Shown here: positions 1-12,012 of the stretch, piece after piece
How positions within the stretch are numbered: position 1 is the first letter of the stretch
How the letters are laid out: every line of letters begins with the position of its first letter
Source: Hydractinia symbiolongicarpus
Taxonomy: Eukaryota; Cnidaria; Hydrozoa; Anthoathecata; Hydractiniidae
NCBI RefSeq assembly: GCF_029227915.1
Contig: NC_079885.1
Location: 6,384,001 to 6,448,000 of the forward strand
Direction: 5' to 3'
DNA length: 64,000 nt
Notes under the pieces: generated by a model
Seen by the model: the letters and a program-made list of their open reading frames with translations, nothing else
Databases searched by the model: none
Told to the model about the DNA's origin: nothing
Made by a program: the position numbers and the translations under genes

Positions 1-560
1 GAATATGATGTAAGATATCTCTATTAAGAGTCATGGAGGTAGAAATAGAGAGCGAAGTCCTTTCTTTTAAACATTTAAAAGTAAGTAAAATTTTAACTTT
101 TATTTTTGTTTTTTGGAAACTTCGACACCCTTTTAACGTTGAATCCAGGATTGTTTTAGAACGATGACACACAAACCACAAAACGCATTGTAATGTCATT
201 TAAGATTTTAGAGTTATAGTTTTTGTTAAAGTTAAAACATTGTTAAAACGTTAAAGTAAAAACATTGTTAAAGTTAAAACATATTATTGATATTTTAAAC
301 CGATGTTAAAGGCGCGTAATCACCCTTATCAAAAATATGCAATGTCTGTTCTTGAAAATTTGAAGATCTAAAAGTCACTAGAACTGGAGATAATGGTAGC
401 TTCATTTTTAAAGTTTCTATTTGTTGTTTTTTCCAGTCGCCATATTTAACATAAATAATTGTTTTTGGTCGTGGATAAACAGACGGCCTTGTCTTTTATG
501 AGCACTGAGGCTTATCGACACTATTTGTGATAAATAATGTTTGTCATGAGCTCTTCCATT
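1..560. repeat. Dispersed repeat, copy 1 of 2
   Basis: This stretch matches 53678-54210 in the same orientation, with shared runs such as GTAGAAATAGAGAGCGAA and CCTTGTCTTTTATGAGC. Substitutions and small indels are scattered through both copies. No credible coding potential is present. The family is not recognised. The stretch abuts the Helitron-like array that starts near 560, so it may be flanking repeat or the distal part of a longer element that enters from outside the window. Confidence 0.6.
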
Positions 561-1003
561 TATTAAAATGTTCCAAGCAGTGTATAGATTTATTAATTAT
601 ATCTCTAATTTTTTTATTAGAAATTTGTATACCTGCTGCCTTCATTGTATAGGTCTTGAAACGCGGATCAATAAAATGTCCATTCCCGAAACGGATTCGG
701 GGACCCAGGTTTGGGAAACTTACCCAAATTGGTACCAGGTGGTCCCTAGTTACCTACGCAGGAGATGACGTCAGTTATTTCCACCCGTTTCCAAGTTATT
801 TAGCCTTAAATTTAAAAGTGCAATGCAATGGCTTAACTAATCTTAATATACTTTCCTTTGACGTCAATATTGCTTTAACGTCAAAGTTTGCTGATTTAAA
901 GAACAAGTTTATAGACGATGTTTTATAGACTTTATCAAAGAAATTTTATCCACTTTGCAAAAGTCACAGACAGACAGACAGAACTGGCGTATTATTATAT
1001 AGA
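560..1003 (-). mobile_element. Helitron-like element, 5' part
   Basis: On the minus strand the right edge starts TCTATATAATAATACGCC, followed by a TGTCTG-rich tract. That is the 5' signature of the element at 5402-5941. Internal similarity to that copy includes the GAAACGGATTCGGGGACCC region and the CCCAAATTGG / GGTGGTCCCTAGTTAC stretch (about 690-760). The 5' end at 1003 directly abuts the CTAG 3' end of the next element at 1004. The distal boundary is not clear. Open frames here are incidental. Confidence 0.6.
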
Positions 1004-2929
1004 CTAGCCGGGAGACCCGGCGTCGAAACGCAGGGTTAAGCCACAAGTAACTGTTGTTGAACGCCTTGAGGAGCGCTTAATAAGAACCGCAAACTGTGCA
1101 ACCCGGTGAGGTGGAGCGCTTTAGTACAGGTATGCAGTATGTCGTAAATCAAGTGGAGGGCACACACCATTGCATTGTTGCGACTGTAAGATATTTAAAA
1201 AACAATAATTTCCCGCAACAAAAGCTGAATTAAGACAGTTTACAAACCATTGTTACTCCACCATAGCAAAAACAATCGGCCAATATTATTTTATTTTGCG
1301 GAATAAGTTTCCATAAAAGTTCAAAACTTAATCATGACAGTGGGCCGAGAACACATAATACCCTTTTCATAAAAAACTTTACTGCAATTTCGGTTTAACT
1401 TAAAACACAGGAAAAATCCAGTCGTTACCCCATAAAAAAACTAAAAAAACTCCATAATTGGAGTGCTCTAGTACAGGTATGCAGAATATGTCGTGAATTG
1501 AGTAAAGCTTACACAACATTATAGTGTTTCGGTTGTAATGTACTTTTTAAAATATATGTATATATATATATACCTTTACTGCAACTTCAACCGAAATAAA
1601 AACACAGTTTACAACCTGTTGTTACCCCGTCATAAGAAAAGAAAATAGTCAATATTATTTTATTTTGCGGAGTACGTTTCAGTAAACCTTAACAAATTAA
1701 TCATGACACCGCACTGAGCACTTAGTACAGGTAAATGGTGTCACACATGCGTTATAGCCATAATAGCCTTTTCCCAAAAAAACTTATCGCAACTTCAATT
1801 TAAATAAAAAACACACAAAACACCCTGTTGTTAACACCAGGTTGAATGTTTATTGCAGGTAAAAAAACTTTATCACAACGGATTAAATAAAAACACGGAA
1901 AAAGCACGTCATTAACACCAGGCTGAGCACTTAACATGTAAATTGTGTCATACATGAGTAACAGGCGTAATAAAATTTTCCAAATAAAATTTATCATAAC
2001 GGTTTAAATAAAAACACAGGAAACAGCCCGTCGTTAACACCAGGCTGAGCGCTTAACAGGTGAATCGTGTCATACATGAGCATAGGGGTAATACCATTTT
2101 CCAAAAATCCTTATCGCTTCGGTTTTAAAAGAAATCAGTGAACAGCCTGGCATTAACCCGGTTCAGTTTAAAAAATTACTCAGCAAATTTATTTTGCATA
2201 ATAAATTTTTAAATCAGTAATAAAAGTGGCCACTGCCAACTGCATTTAGCATAAGAATTGTTAAGAATTGTGTTGCAGCCAAACTGCATTTGGCTACTTT
2301 CACTTGCAGCCAAACTGCATTTGGCTACTTTCACTTTTTAGCAGGATGTAGCTAAAAGAGGAGCTAGCTAGGTAGACCCAACTTCAACATAAAAATAAAT
2401 AATAATATACCAAACTGAATAAAAACTTTAAAAGTATAGGAATAAATAAAGCTAGCTATAGCTTAGCTGCCTCAAAATGTACGTTTTGTAGCTAGCCAAA
2501 AACTTAAAATTGGTTTGTTTAAGATTTATACGTAGCTAGAAAACGTGATGAAATATTCACCTTAACATGTGAAAACAAACTAAATAATCCTATAGGATAA
2601 AAAGTACTCAGAAGAAATAAGGAGGATTGAAAGGAAACCTACAAACTTCACACCATCACTTCCAAACCAAAATGGCCTTCGTAGGGGTAGCATGTTTCCT
2701 CCCGTCGGCATGTTGAGGCCGCGAAGCACTTGGATTGGTCATTAGTGAAATTGGAGCCTCGTGATTGGTTTATTACAATGAGCGGCAAAGCAAGGCCGGT
2801 AAAAAAACGGGGTCTGCCGGGGATTCGAAATAAAGCTGCAGGGCCGCGGGGATTTTCGGCGGGTCTCGCTACTTGCTCCGCCATGTTGCGCAGAGACAGA
2901 CAGACGGAATACGGCTATTATTAAAGAGA
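1004..2929 (-). mobile_element. Helitron-like non-autonomous element, ~1.9 kb
   Basis: Read on the minus strand, it begins TCTCTTTAATAATAGCCG at 2929 and ends at 1004 with a CCGGG-TCT-CCCGG hairpin followed by CTAG. 5'-TC, a GC-rich hairpin and 3'-CTRR are the standard Helitron end signatures. The interior is homologous to 13504-15074 and to 60489-62062 (the latter in the opposite orientation); an example is the shared GCAGTATGTCGTAAATCAAG. There is no Rep/helicase ORF, so it depends on an autonomous partner elsewhere. It is joined without spacer to elements on both sides. Confidence 0.75.
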
Positions 2930-5401
2930 CTAGTCGATTAGGCCCGTGGAAAAATCCACTTAGGCAGAAAAACAATTGAAAAGTTCTGTCATTTGAATTT
3001 TGATGACATCAGCAAATATTTCAGTATATTGAATATGCCTTTTACTAAAAAAAATAATCTGAAAATGCATAAAAAGAAAGTATATAAGTCATAATTTAAC
3101 AAAAAAGTTCTTAAAATCTAACACAAAATATCAAATGTCAAATCGCATGAAATCCTCCCAACAAAACTTCAGACAAAATATGAAAAACAACGGCGTGCAA
3201 GGTGTAAAATGTAGTTAGTAGAAAGTTACAACATTGACAGTCACAACCCAGACAGTTACGACAACAATAAAAATAATGTCAGAAATAACACATCTAAAAT
3301 ATGTATACATGTTATTATGTGATTATGTTGAAAACCTTCAATATTTTAATCTGAAGTGTCGAAAAGAAAGGCTTGCAACAGTAAGCACAGATCTATGAAA
3401 TAAGTTCTTTACGCATTTTAAACATTGTCTTTTCCCTAAATGCTTATACAACTATACAACCTGAACAATATCAAAAAGCCAAACTTAAACAAACACAAAA
3501 CACCTAAAAACAAAAAGTTAAACTTTGAAAAATCATTTATTCGGTTGCATACCAACCTCTCCCGCAAAAATATGCACAAAATGTAAAAATTAACCGGTTA
3601 ACAAAACAATTTTTTGTCTAATGATCCGTACTGACTTTACCAAACATTTTAACCTGAAATGTCGAAAAAGCAATGAGCAAGGAGTAAATTTCAAATCAAC
3701 AAAAATCTTTATTTTGAAAACATTGTATATATATATATGGTCCTTCCTCACAAAAGTTTACAATAAATGTAGAACACAAAGGTTTATGAGGAGCAAATCA
3801 AAATATGAACAAAAATCAGTTCAATTGGCATGTTCTATATTGTCTTCAGCCATAAAATCTTCCACAAAATTGATATGAAACCCATCAAATTCAACTCAGA
3901 AAAAGCAGTCATTTAAGTGCATACAAAAATACAACTTGTAGAATATCAAATTATTATTATTGTTAGTATATATAATTGCATATGGTCCTCCCTCACAAAA
4001 GTTAAATTTTTGCACTAAATTTGCAACACAAAATACAAATTCTAAATAATTCCTATGGTTTTCCTCAAAAGTTTAATCAAAATATAAAAGATGAGAGGTG
4101 AACGACAAAATCAAAGTTTGCAGAATTTAATTATTTTGGTATATATATGTCTATTGATATATGCCCTTTATAACAATATTTCAATCCAAAATGTGAAAAA
4201 GAAAAACAGTTTGCAACAAAATCAGTTATTCTGATGATATTGCATACACTTTTTCTCCACAAAAGTGTAAAAAAAGAATGGTTGTAGGAAATACTTCTGA
4301 TTCAACAAAAATCAGTATTTGCATCTTGTACTCATTAAATATTACCCAAAATTTCAAAAAACTGTGATTTGGAACGCATTAAATTTATAAATAGAGAGGG
4401 ATCAGTCATTTCGGTATGTGTACAGAGTCCTGCCCGGTAAGAATTTATACAAAATATTAAAAAAAAACAAGTTTTTTCGGTGTTGTACTCCCTCAAAAAA
4501 GTTGAAACTTTTCTTAATTGAGACAAAATGCCATAAACAAAAACGTTTTAGTCAGAACATCTAGAACAACAAAAATCACTACACTTAAGGTACCAGAATT
4601 ACTACATGTTAAATAAAAATCGTTTCGTCATATTGCATGTAACCGATGTATATAAGTTTAGTTACACAAAATGTGAAAAATACATTATTTGCATACACAA
4701 ATTGTGAAAAATACGTTATTTGCTTAAAAGCAGTCCTTAAACTCTTCCTAAATATTATGTAATACTTTTTTAAAAGTTGTTGTGGCTTGTTAATTTAAGC
4801 TTAAAATGTCAATTAAAATAAGTTACAGTCACATTCTTAGCAAAGACCACTAAGATTAGCTTACATGTAAAAAGCAACATAAAACTGAAGCTAACATAAG
4901 GTAGCTACAGCAGCTAATAGCTGGTCACTTAAATATAAACTGGAGACTTAGCTAGGTATAAAGAACATGGCTACATATTTATAAATTCCTAGCTACCTAG
5001 CTAGTTGTTGTTGGTGTGGTTGATGCTAGCTAACAAACATGTCTCGCATCAATAATATCATCAAAACTTTAAAAAACATAAACAAACCTTACAGAAACCT
5101 TTCTATGCTTCATTTATATACCATGCCCCTTCTTAAATGCTTTTGTAAAGATTTATTTTGAAGGCAAGAGAAGACAAATGCTTAAAAAGGACAGCCATCT
5201 TTTTTGCAAACACAATTTCCGTTACTTTGTGCTAGAACTTCATTTAACAAACCACACAAAACTCGCGGCTTTTCACGACAAAGAAGACATATTTTTTTCG
5301 GCAACATCAAAGATTTTTTTTCGGCAACATCAAAGGAAAATGACGATGTCAACTTTGCCTGTCACAGACACACGGACACACTTAGCGTATTATTATATAG
5401 A
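2930..5401 (-). mobile_element. Helitron-like non-autonomous element, ~2.5 kb
   Basis: The minus-strand 5' end is TCTATATAATAATACGC at 5401. The 3' end at 2930 is a GTGGA-TTTTT-CCAC hairpin, then GGGCCTAATCGACTAG. The interior (about 3000-4750) is made of very diverged repeats built on CACAAAATGTGAAAAA- and CAAAAATCAGT-like words, plus TAGCTAGC clusters near 4900-5030. A short duplication of TTTTTTCGGCAACATCAAAG lies near 5294-5334. No transposition protein is encoded. The outer ends are well supported; whether the interior is one unit or contains later insertions is uncertain. Confidence 0.65.
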
Positions 5402-5941
5402 CTAGTCGATAAAGCCCGTGGAAAAATCCACTGAGGCAGAATATAAATTTTGATGTCGTCAGCAACCCATCCGCACAAAAAAATTAGAATCTTTTTTTTA
5501 CGTTGCCTCTATTGTGTAGAGATTAAACTGCTGATCAACAAAATGTATAGGAACATGTACTTTTGATAAACAATTGCAGAGATATTAGGGTTTGAAGGTT
5601 TTTTATGACATCATCAACCCGTCCACTCCGAAACAGATTTGGCGACCCAGATTTGGGAAAATTACCCAAATTGGTCCTAGGTGGACCCTAGTTACCCACG
5701 CGGTGAAAGATCATTGACGTCACCACCTTGTTTCCAAGATTTTGACTGAAAGTTGTAAGTGCATTTTAATGGCTTCATTAATAATGAAAGTTATTGACGT
5801 TAAAGTAGTGTTACTGACGTCGCGCCGTCACATCAGAAAACTTAACATATTAGACATGCATTTTTCGGCACCATCAAAGGAAAATGAAGACATCCACTTT
5901 GCCTGTCACAGAGACACGGAACTGGCGTATTATTATATAGA
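5402..5941 (-). mobile_element. Short Helitron-like element, 540 bp
   Basis: The minus-strand 5' end is TCTATATAATAATACGCC at 5941, and the 3' end at 5402 is GTGGATTTTTCCACGGGC followed by GACTAG. The base before the 5' end on the minus strand is A, as expected for A/T target insertion. It is the clearest complete copy of a family whose fragments also occur at 560-1003, about 11120-11260, 47230-47420 and 48570-48700, recognised by GTTGCCTCTATTGT, GCTGATCAA and the CCCAAATTGG block. Non-coding. Confidence 0.7.
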
Positions 5942-7616
5942 TTAGCTTAAAAAATATTGGTTCGAGCAAACAGCCTGATGGTAAACAATACTAGAAATTA
6001 AAAAAAAGGTTGCGAAGCATTTCGCAAGTTGCAAGCAAAATTAAACTATCCAATACTTTGTCCCTAGCGCTTCTTGTTTCTTTGGCGCTTACATCTTCCC
6101 AAATACATCAAAATTGAATATCATATAGAAGAACCTTGGGGAGGAGGTAGGAAAATGAACGCTCTGCAGAACAATTCGTTGCGCAAAAACAGTTTTTTTT
6201 TTGCGAATAGGCTGCTCGAGTATTTGATGTGTGTGGGATACTCTTTTCAAAATGTGCGAGAAAATTAGATTACGCGAAACTAACAAAAACGAATAACGCA
6301 TGTTAAAATTTTGTACCGCCTTTTCCCACAGAATGATAAAATAAAAATAAAAAAATAAAAAATAAAATAAAAAATTACACTTTTAATGTATAACATAGAT
6401 GTGTAATACATCGAGTTGTACAACCCGCAGAAGTTAGTCCTAACGTTAACGATTTCGAAAATGACCTTACAACAAAGCAGTATTTTTTTCACGTAAAAAT
6501 ACCGGCACTAAAAGTCACAGAATCTGCTGGAACGAATTTCGAAAACTCACGGGAAACAATTAAATCAAAAACAAACAAATCAAAACAGTTTTTTTAACTT
6601 TATCAATATTTATTAAATAGCTTCAATTTTGGGCAGAAAAACAATAACGGTTTCGCCTTCTTTTTACCACACGCATTGGAAGATTACATCACTCACTCCC
6701 ATTGTACACAATCTAAAAGAAAAAGAAAACATTTTCATATAGTGAAGCTTCCAGTGCTTTTAAGGGATGACCAAGTCAATGGAATTAAAAGTGCTGTTTT
6801 TCATCTCATAAATAATTAAGGCTAATTCGGAAAAGTGTAAAAGAAAAAAACTAAACAATTTGGCAACTTTACTAATTTTTTATGCAAAGTTCCAACCATA
6901 CCAACAGTTTCCAAATCTGACAAAATCATTTTAGAAGTGTTTATTTTTTCAGAATTTGATTAATGCAAGGCCAAGGGAAATTAAACAAGTTTATTGTCCT
7001 AAGACCCATTCAAAAACACATGCTTCTCATCATTCAGGTTTTTTTTCAACCAACATTAATGTAATCACCCAGAGGAAATTATAATGTCTTTTGTCTGTGT
7101 TTTAGAAGCTGAGTACACAAATACACAAATATTACAAGTGCTGAACTTTGGCAATCATATTTTGCAATCGACCCTTTTAAAAACTATGCTGAATCATGTC
7201 AATTATTAAATTCAGCACTAATAGAAAAGCACCTTGGATAGGATTCTTTGTTGGATGAATAAAATGACTGACAAATGGTTTATCGTGAATGAAATAGTAA
7301 TTTTTACACAAATAATTTAAAAAATAATGAACTTTTTTATGTGGGTTGTTCTCAAACACACGTGGGCGGTGGACAAGAAACTGTGATGTAATTTCTCTTG
7401 GTCTATTATTCCTGAGAATATTCTAAAATACGACGGTATCAATAAGCTGCAAACGGCCACATATATAAGGCCGAGTTTGGACAACTTTTCGAATTAAATT
7501 AGTGGTTGTCTTCCAAAACTGCCCGCACTTTCCCGAACTTGCCTGGCGCATTTCCAAAATTCAATTCCTTGTAACATACCTTGTGGACAATAGTTGGAAA
7601 AAGGTGCTTTAAGAGA
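5942..7616. other. No gene or element recognised
   Basis: AT-rich sequence with homopolymer runs. The short open frames at 6074-6492 and 7177-7359 have no motifs, no splice context and low-complexity composition. I see no supportable gene. Confidence 0.5.
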
Positions 7617-7835
7617 AAGGAGTTAATAAAGTTTAAAAGTTATTTATCAAGTAAATTTTATCAAAAACCATCAAAAACAGTTCTTTTAAGAACTTTGCTA
7701 CCACAGTTTATTTTATGGTCTACGCTGGTTTTTTTGGGTGAATACTTCAATTTTTTTGCAAAACGCTAAACTTGCCCAAAAACGCCTGCACGTTTTACAG
7801 CATATGCAGCTTATCCGCACCCTTGTTCTAAAATT
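7617..7835. repeat. Dispersed repeat shared with 56652-56955
   Basis: The shared core includes AACCATCAAAAACAGTTCTT and a tail of the type CGCCxGCAC-TTTT-x-GCATATGC-GCTTATC-GCACCCTTG. Both copies have the same orientation. The second copy has about 80 bases extra in the middle. Neither codes for anything recognisable. The GC-rich tail resembles a transposon end, but I could not place a matching inverted end. Confidence 0.5.
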
Positions 7836-9712
7836 ACAAGCAGTTTTGAAGATGCCCACGCCATTTAGAGGGCGTGTGCGGCTTGGGCATCCTTGGAGTT
7901 CTGTTTAATGACAGTTTAATGTTGTTTTAAACCTTGTTCTCAGGGAGGGTGTACGGACAACTAATTCCTATTGACAATTACATTGCTGTTGGTTTGATAG
8001 CAAAAGTGGATATTTGTTTCAGAGCTATTTGTTTTGTCTGCGCACTAGCTACAGGTTTTCCTATATCTGGCTATCAGTTAGGTAGTAATACAGCTTCTCC
8101 ATATGTATTCTACAAATTACTTTCAATTCTTTTATACAAAACAGAGCTCTACCTTGATTTGGATAAAACCAATTAAAATTGATAATATTGTATTCTTACA
8201 TCTTCTTCAATAAAATAAAACACAGCTCGGTGCGTTATAATTGTACAAATTACTTCAATATTTCTTTAGAAAAGCGTACCTTACAGAGGAGCTTTCCAAT
8301 CCAACTCAAATCTCCAGAAAAAGCACAGATACAAAAAAGCTTAAAATACACAAGTAAAGTCGATTAGAAACAGGACTAGCAATAAATTATTTCAAAAGAA
8401 GAAAACCGTTTTAATACTATTACTTTTCCTTAAAATACAACTATAATAGTATTAGAAGCAAAATTGCAAAATAATTAATTAATTATTTATACAATAATTA
8501 GCTATAATAGAAAGAAATAAGCATATTTTAGGTCTGTAAAATATACGTGTCTAAAATGCCGACTACCGTTTCTTGTTCACGGCATATTCCTCTTTGTGCG
8601 TTCAAGTTCGGCGGACGTATAATCTGGCTCAAAAGACGGGGGGGTCAAAATCCGGGGGTGGATGGCTACGAGCCGTACTTATTGCATTTTTTACTAGACT
8701 TATACTTTAACCCCTCGGTCCAAACTTATTTGTTTTATTAGAAAAAAAATACCCTAGCTTTATGTGCAAAAATATCAGTCCTATTTCTTTACGCTGATTT
8801 TATATGATTTTTTTTCTATTGAAATTTTGAGAATCTCAATAATTCTCTTGGTATACCTCGCGTGTAGCAAACGTGCTCCACATTACAAACATTACACAAT
8901 CTCCTTCTACTAATAAGCCATCCATCGATAAAAACGTTCACCAGAAAATAGTATTCTTAACGCCTTTTAAAGTAAACCATTCTTTTAAGCTAAGATCGTT
9001 GATTTAAAAAGAGCAGCTTATTTCACTTCACATCTACTTTTAATTCGAAAATTCGCAGTGCGAGGCACAACAACTTTCTTTATGCAAAACACTGTTATCA
9101 ATGTGGGTCCTTTGTTCGGAATGTATACACTAAATATAAACCGGCATTCCTTACCCAATTTCCCTCACATGGCATGGGTTGACCCGTAGCTGTGGTAAAG
9201 ACATTTCCTAAACATTCTTAATGAATAGCCCTTAATGAATATTCTCGACGCACTTCGACGTATTCATGTCAAAATTACGGGGGTTGTCTATGCTTTTTAC
9301 GGTCACGTGTTAGCATTATTTATATTTTTCACTCCCTAATATAACAAGTAAGTCGAAGTACGCCGAGAATAAATTAGGGGGTATATGCTACAATTTTTAC
9401 AATGAATTAAACCAAATAAGTGAATTTTGTGCCCCTAATTAAACAACATGCGAAGTTAGTCGCAGGATAATTAAGCAATTTCTTACGTATTGCACCATAT
9501 CATTGATGAATATGCACTCAACAATATAACACATGTATGTGTGTATTATGTGTGGATATTCTATAAAAATTCAGCCGAGAGCATATTACGAAAGTAACCT
9601 TGGAAAATTTTTGTGCTTAAGCGAAATACTTTTTTGAAATTGCAACAACAAGGTTTTGACGAAAGTTAAGTACGCCCAGCCCGACTAGCTTGTCATAACT
9701 AAAAACCACTAC
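7836..9712. other. Intergenic; one imperfect inverted repeat
   Basis: No gene is supported. The only structure seen is an inverted repeat: ATTCTCGACGCACTTCGAC near 9240-9258 is matched by the complement of GTCGAAGTACGCCGAGAAT near 9353-9371. It may be the remains of a small foldback transposon. Open frames at 7934-8741 lack any recognisable domain. Confidence 0.4.
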
Positions 9713-10018
9713 TGAGAGCAGGCAAGGTCAGCTAATAGCAACAGTGGCTTACATGGTACAGGAAAGACAAGTTTAGCTTAATATTGTTTTTATGAGTACG
9801 GGGAGGTGTACGATAATAACGTTGTATGGATTCATGCAGATACCTTAGAATCATTAAAAGCATCGTTTTTTAGGCTTGCCCAGTGTTTAAAGATAATGGA
9901 TGAAGGGAATTGTGAAAGATAAGTAGGTGTGACGTTGTTAATTACTAAAGTATTTAAATTCTTTGTAGACAAAACATGTCTTTTTGTATTAGATAACGTA
10001 ACAGATTCGCAATTCATC
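9713..10018 (+). pseudogene. Truncated copy of the HEPN/NB-ARC gene (P-loop part)
   Basis: This block aligns with about 62907-63226 of the gene at the right edge. Over about 265 bases I count about 8 differences (roughly 97 percent identity). It covers the Walker A region through the Walker B strand. It cannot code: 7 bases are missing just before the P-loop, CAA has become TAA after the SLA residues, and GAA has become TAA in the RE motif. Both edges are abrupt, and no other exon of the gene is nearby. An antisense open frame here is a shadow, present identically in the parent gene. Confidence 0.88.
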
Positions 10019-10089
10019 TAAATAATAAAGTGTTTTTTTTATTATTAGTTATAGATCTGTATATTTTTTGAATAAAGGATGGATGACCC

Positions 10090-10133
10090 ACGTGTAAAAT
10101 TGTGAATTAAAATATACACGTGTCCACGGGTTA
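10090..10133 (+). mobile_element. Decayed Helitron-like 3' terminus (possible)
   Basis: The stretch ends CCACGGGTTAACGACATC, close to the 3' tail CCACGGGTTAACGACTAG of the short Helitron-like family at 18779-19211 and 44004-44252. It lies about 75 bases past the NB-ARC fragment. The CTAG end itself is lost. If real, it would place the captured gene fragment inside a Helitron-like element, but no matching 5' end was found upstream. Confidence 0.35.
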
Positions 10134-10193
10134 ACGACATCTCTTTCAGATAACCTTAAACTTAATATAACTTACTGAAGAAGAACTATTTTG

Positions 10194-10298
10194 TTCATCA
10201 CTAACATACTGCCAAGCAGTGAGCTGGATTCGATCCGCGGTCCCCAGAACTGGGAGCCGCACCCACTACACTACGTGCGGCAATATGTTAGTGATGAA
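10194..10298. mobile_element. Foldback element with tRNA-like core
   Basis: Twenty-base inverted ends (10194-10213 and 10279-10298; 19 of 20 positions complementary) read TTCATCACTAACATA at each outer end. They flank a tRNA-shaped core. No clear target duplication was seen. The arrangement differs from an ordinary tRNA-derived SINE, which would have an A-rich or tandem tail rather than inverted ends. Confidence 0.6.
10210..10281 (-). other. tRNA-like sequence (degenerate, Glu-UUC-like anticodon loop)
   Basis: The minus-strand sequence starts GCCGCACGTAGTGTAGTGG, which resembles a pol III A box. It carries a B-box-like GGATCGAATCC, where the consensus has T at the third position. It ends TTGGCA, so the first three bases can pair with the 3' end. 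An anticodon arm TCCC-AGTTCTG-GGGA would place TTC as anticodon. The T stem and half of the acceptor stem do not pair, so it is unlikely to be a working tRNA. It is better read as a tRNA-derived transposon core. Confidence 0.55.
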
Positions 10299-10299
10299 A

Positions 10300-12012
10300 T
10301 CAGATAGTTTATCCGGATGGTGTGTATACATATAGGTGAATATTTATCATAGCACATCCGTATTTCATTCTCAACAGAGAATGGTATGACTTACACAATA
10401 TTGACTTTAAAAATACTTTAGGTTTGCTCTTGATACGTGTACATAAGAATCAAGTTTACTCTGTGTGGACATTTATGTATTAAGTTTCTAATGTTGAAGA
10501 TTTCTTGCTCTGCTTATGTTTCTTAAAATTTGGAGGGTAATTGAAAACATAGATAATTGAAGTAGTGTTTTGGGTTGGCTCAATTTGAAGTTCAAAGTGT
10601 CTTTTTTAAAAAAAAAAAAGGCAATACAGATTGTATTTTATTGCAACACCATAGAAACACCTTTATCATTCCTTCTTAAAAGTGTAGCCCTGCAATTTTT
10701 AGATTTTAGACCAGATTAATTTGCAGACCAGCTCCCCCGTGCCACTTCACTTCGGAAACTTAGGCGCTGTGCAAAATTAACAACTTTGTGTAAAATAGGC
10801 AAAGTTGTATGAAAATGAACCTATAAGAAGGTTTCTATATATAATTTATTATAGCCTCATTTCGATGTTTGCTTGACAACTATATAGGGAGAAAAATATA
10901 GTGGTATAATCTCGCTTACAAGTTATTTACATTTAAAGGTATCACTAATAGAAACCATCCAGTGCAACCGCTATTGGACGGTTACCACTAGCCTAATAAA
11001 CAGTTTTTAGTGTAATCATTTTTTTCTTTTTGTCCAAAAAAATTACGTGCAACTATTTCAAAATTACAGATGAAAGTTCTACATACACAGAAGTAGAAAC
11101 ACAAATCGTTCTTGTAAAATGGCCGTTATTTGACTTATCGGGTGACTTATTGTTGCCACGTTGCGTCTATTGTTGTAGAGCTTAAACTGGTGATCAAGGA
11201 GATGTGTATGATGATGTGCTTTTAATTAACAGTTAATGAGACATAACACAGTTTAAAAATTTTGCTGATTTTTTTTAAAAATAGTGTTATTTGTTACTTC
11301 TGCAGGGGCACACATGTGTATATTAAAACCTTTTTAACTTGAATAGATACTTTTTGGTTGTTGGTGTGAAATTCATGTGGGACTTAAAATTGGACTGATA
11401 AATTCAGACTAATTTTTTATATATTTCACATGCTTTTATATTGTGCTTTTTTATACCCTGAGTAACATCCATGCATATTAGACACTGTGAATTGTGAATT
11501 TTTAGGTGTGTTAATTTTCAGGTACACTTGCTACTTTGGAAAAACTGTTACCTTCCAAGCTCAATAAACACTAAACTCCAAGAACGTTTGAATATAGACG
11601 ATCCTCGAATACAAGCAAAAGGATATACAAACTGAAAGTTCAACCAAGAAAGAAACATAAAAAAAACGACTGGAAACTTGCATATTTCATCAACAAAAGG
11701 TATATATACATTATATATATAAATAATTTAAAGTTAATGCATAAAATGAAAATTCATTTCATGAACAGATGTGAAAATGACTGTACTAAGATTTTCTTCC
11801 TTTCTTTCTGTCTGATGATGAAAATTCTTTATTATGAGAAGCGGAAACTGATGGAAATATAGATTATTTAGTTTCAATCGATAATAATAAAAAATTGGTG
11901 AAAGATAATGGTATGTATCAGAATTGAAGTATACACCGACTTCTTTTGCATGTTCTTCTGCATGTATTTATGTATATTTTCTTCCTTTAGCTAAACTTAA
12001 ATCTGTGCACTA
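10300..12012. other. Intergenic; Helitron-family fragment near 11120-11260
   Basis: No gene is supported. Around 11145-11205 the words GTTGCGTCTATTGT and GAGCTTAAACTGGTGATCAA match the internal part of the 540-bp Helitron-like family (5402-5941). The rest is AT-rich. The block from about 11520 to 11700 directly upstream of the KDZ remnant could be its untranslated leader, but nothing proves this. Confidence 0.4.

Noticed and set aside
10210-10281. A functional tRNA-Glu gene
   Set aside because: The T stem and half the acceptor stem do not pair, and it sits between transposon-like inverted repeats.
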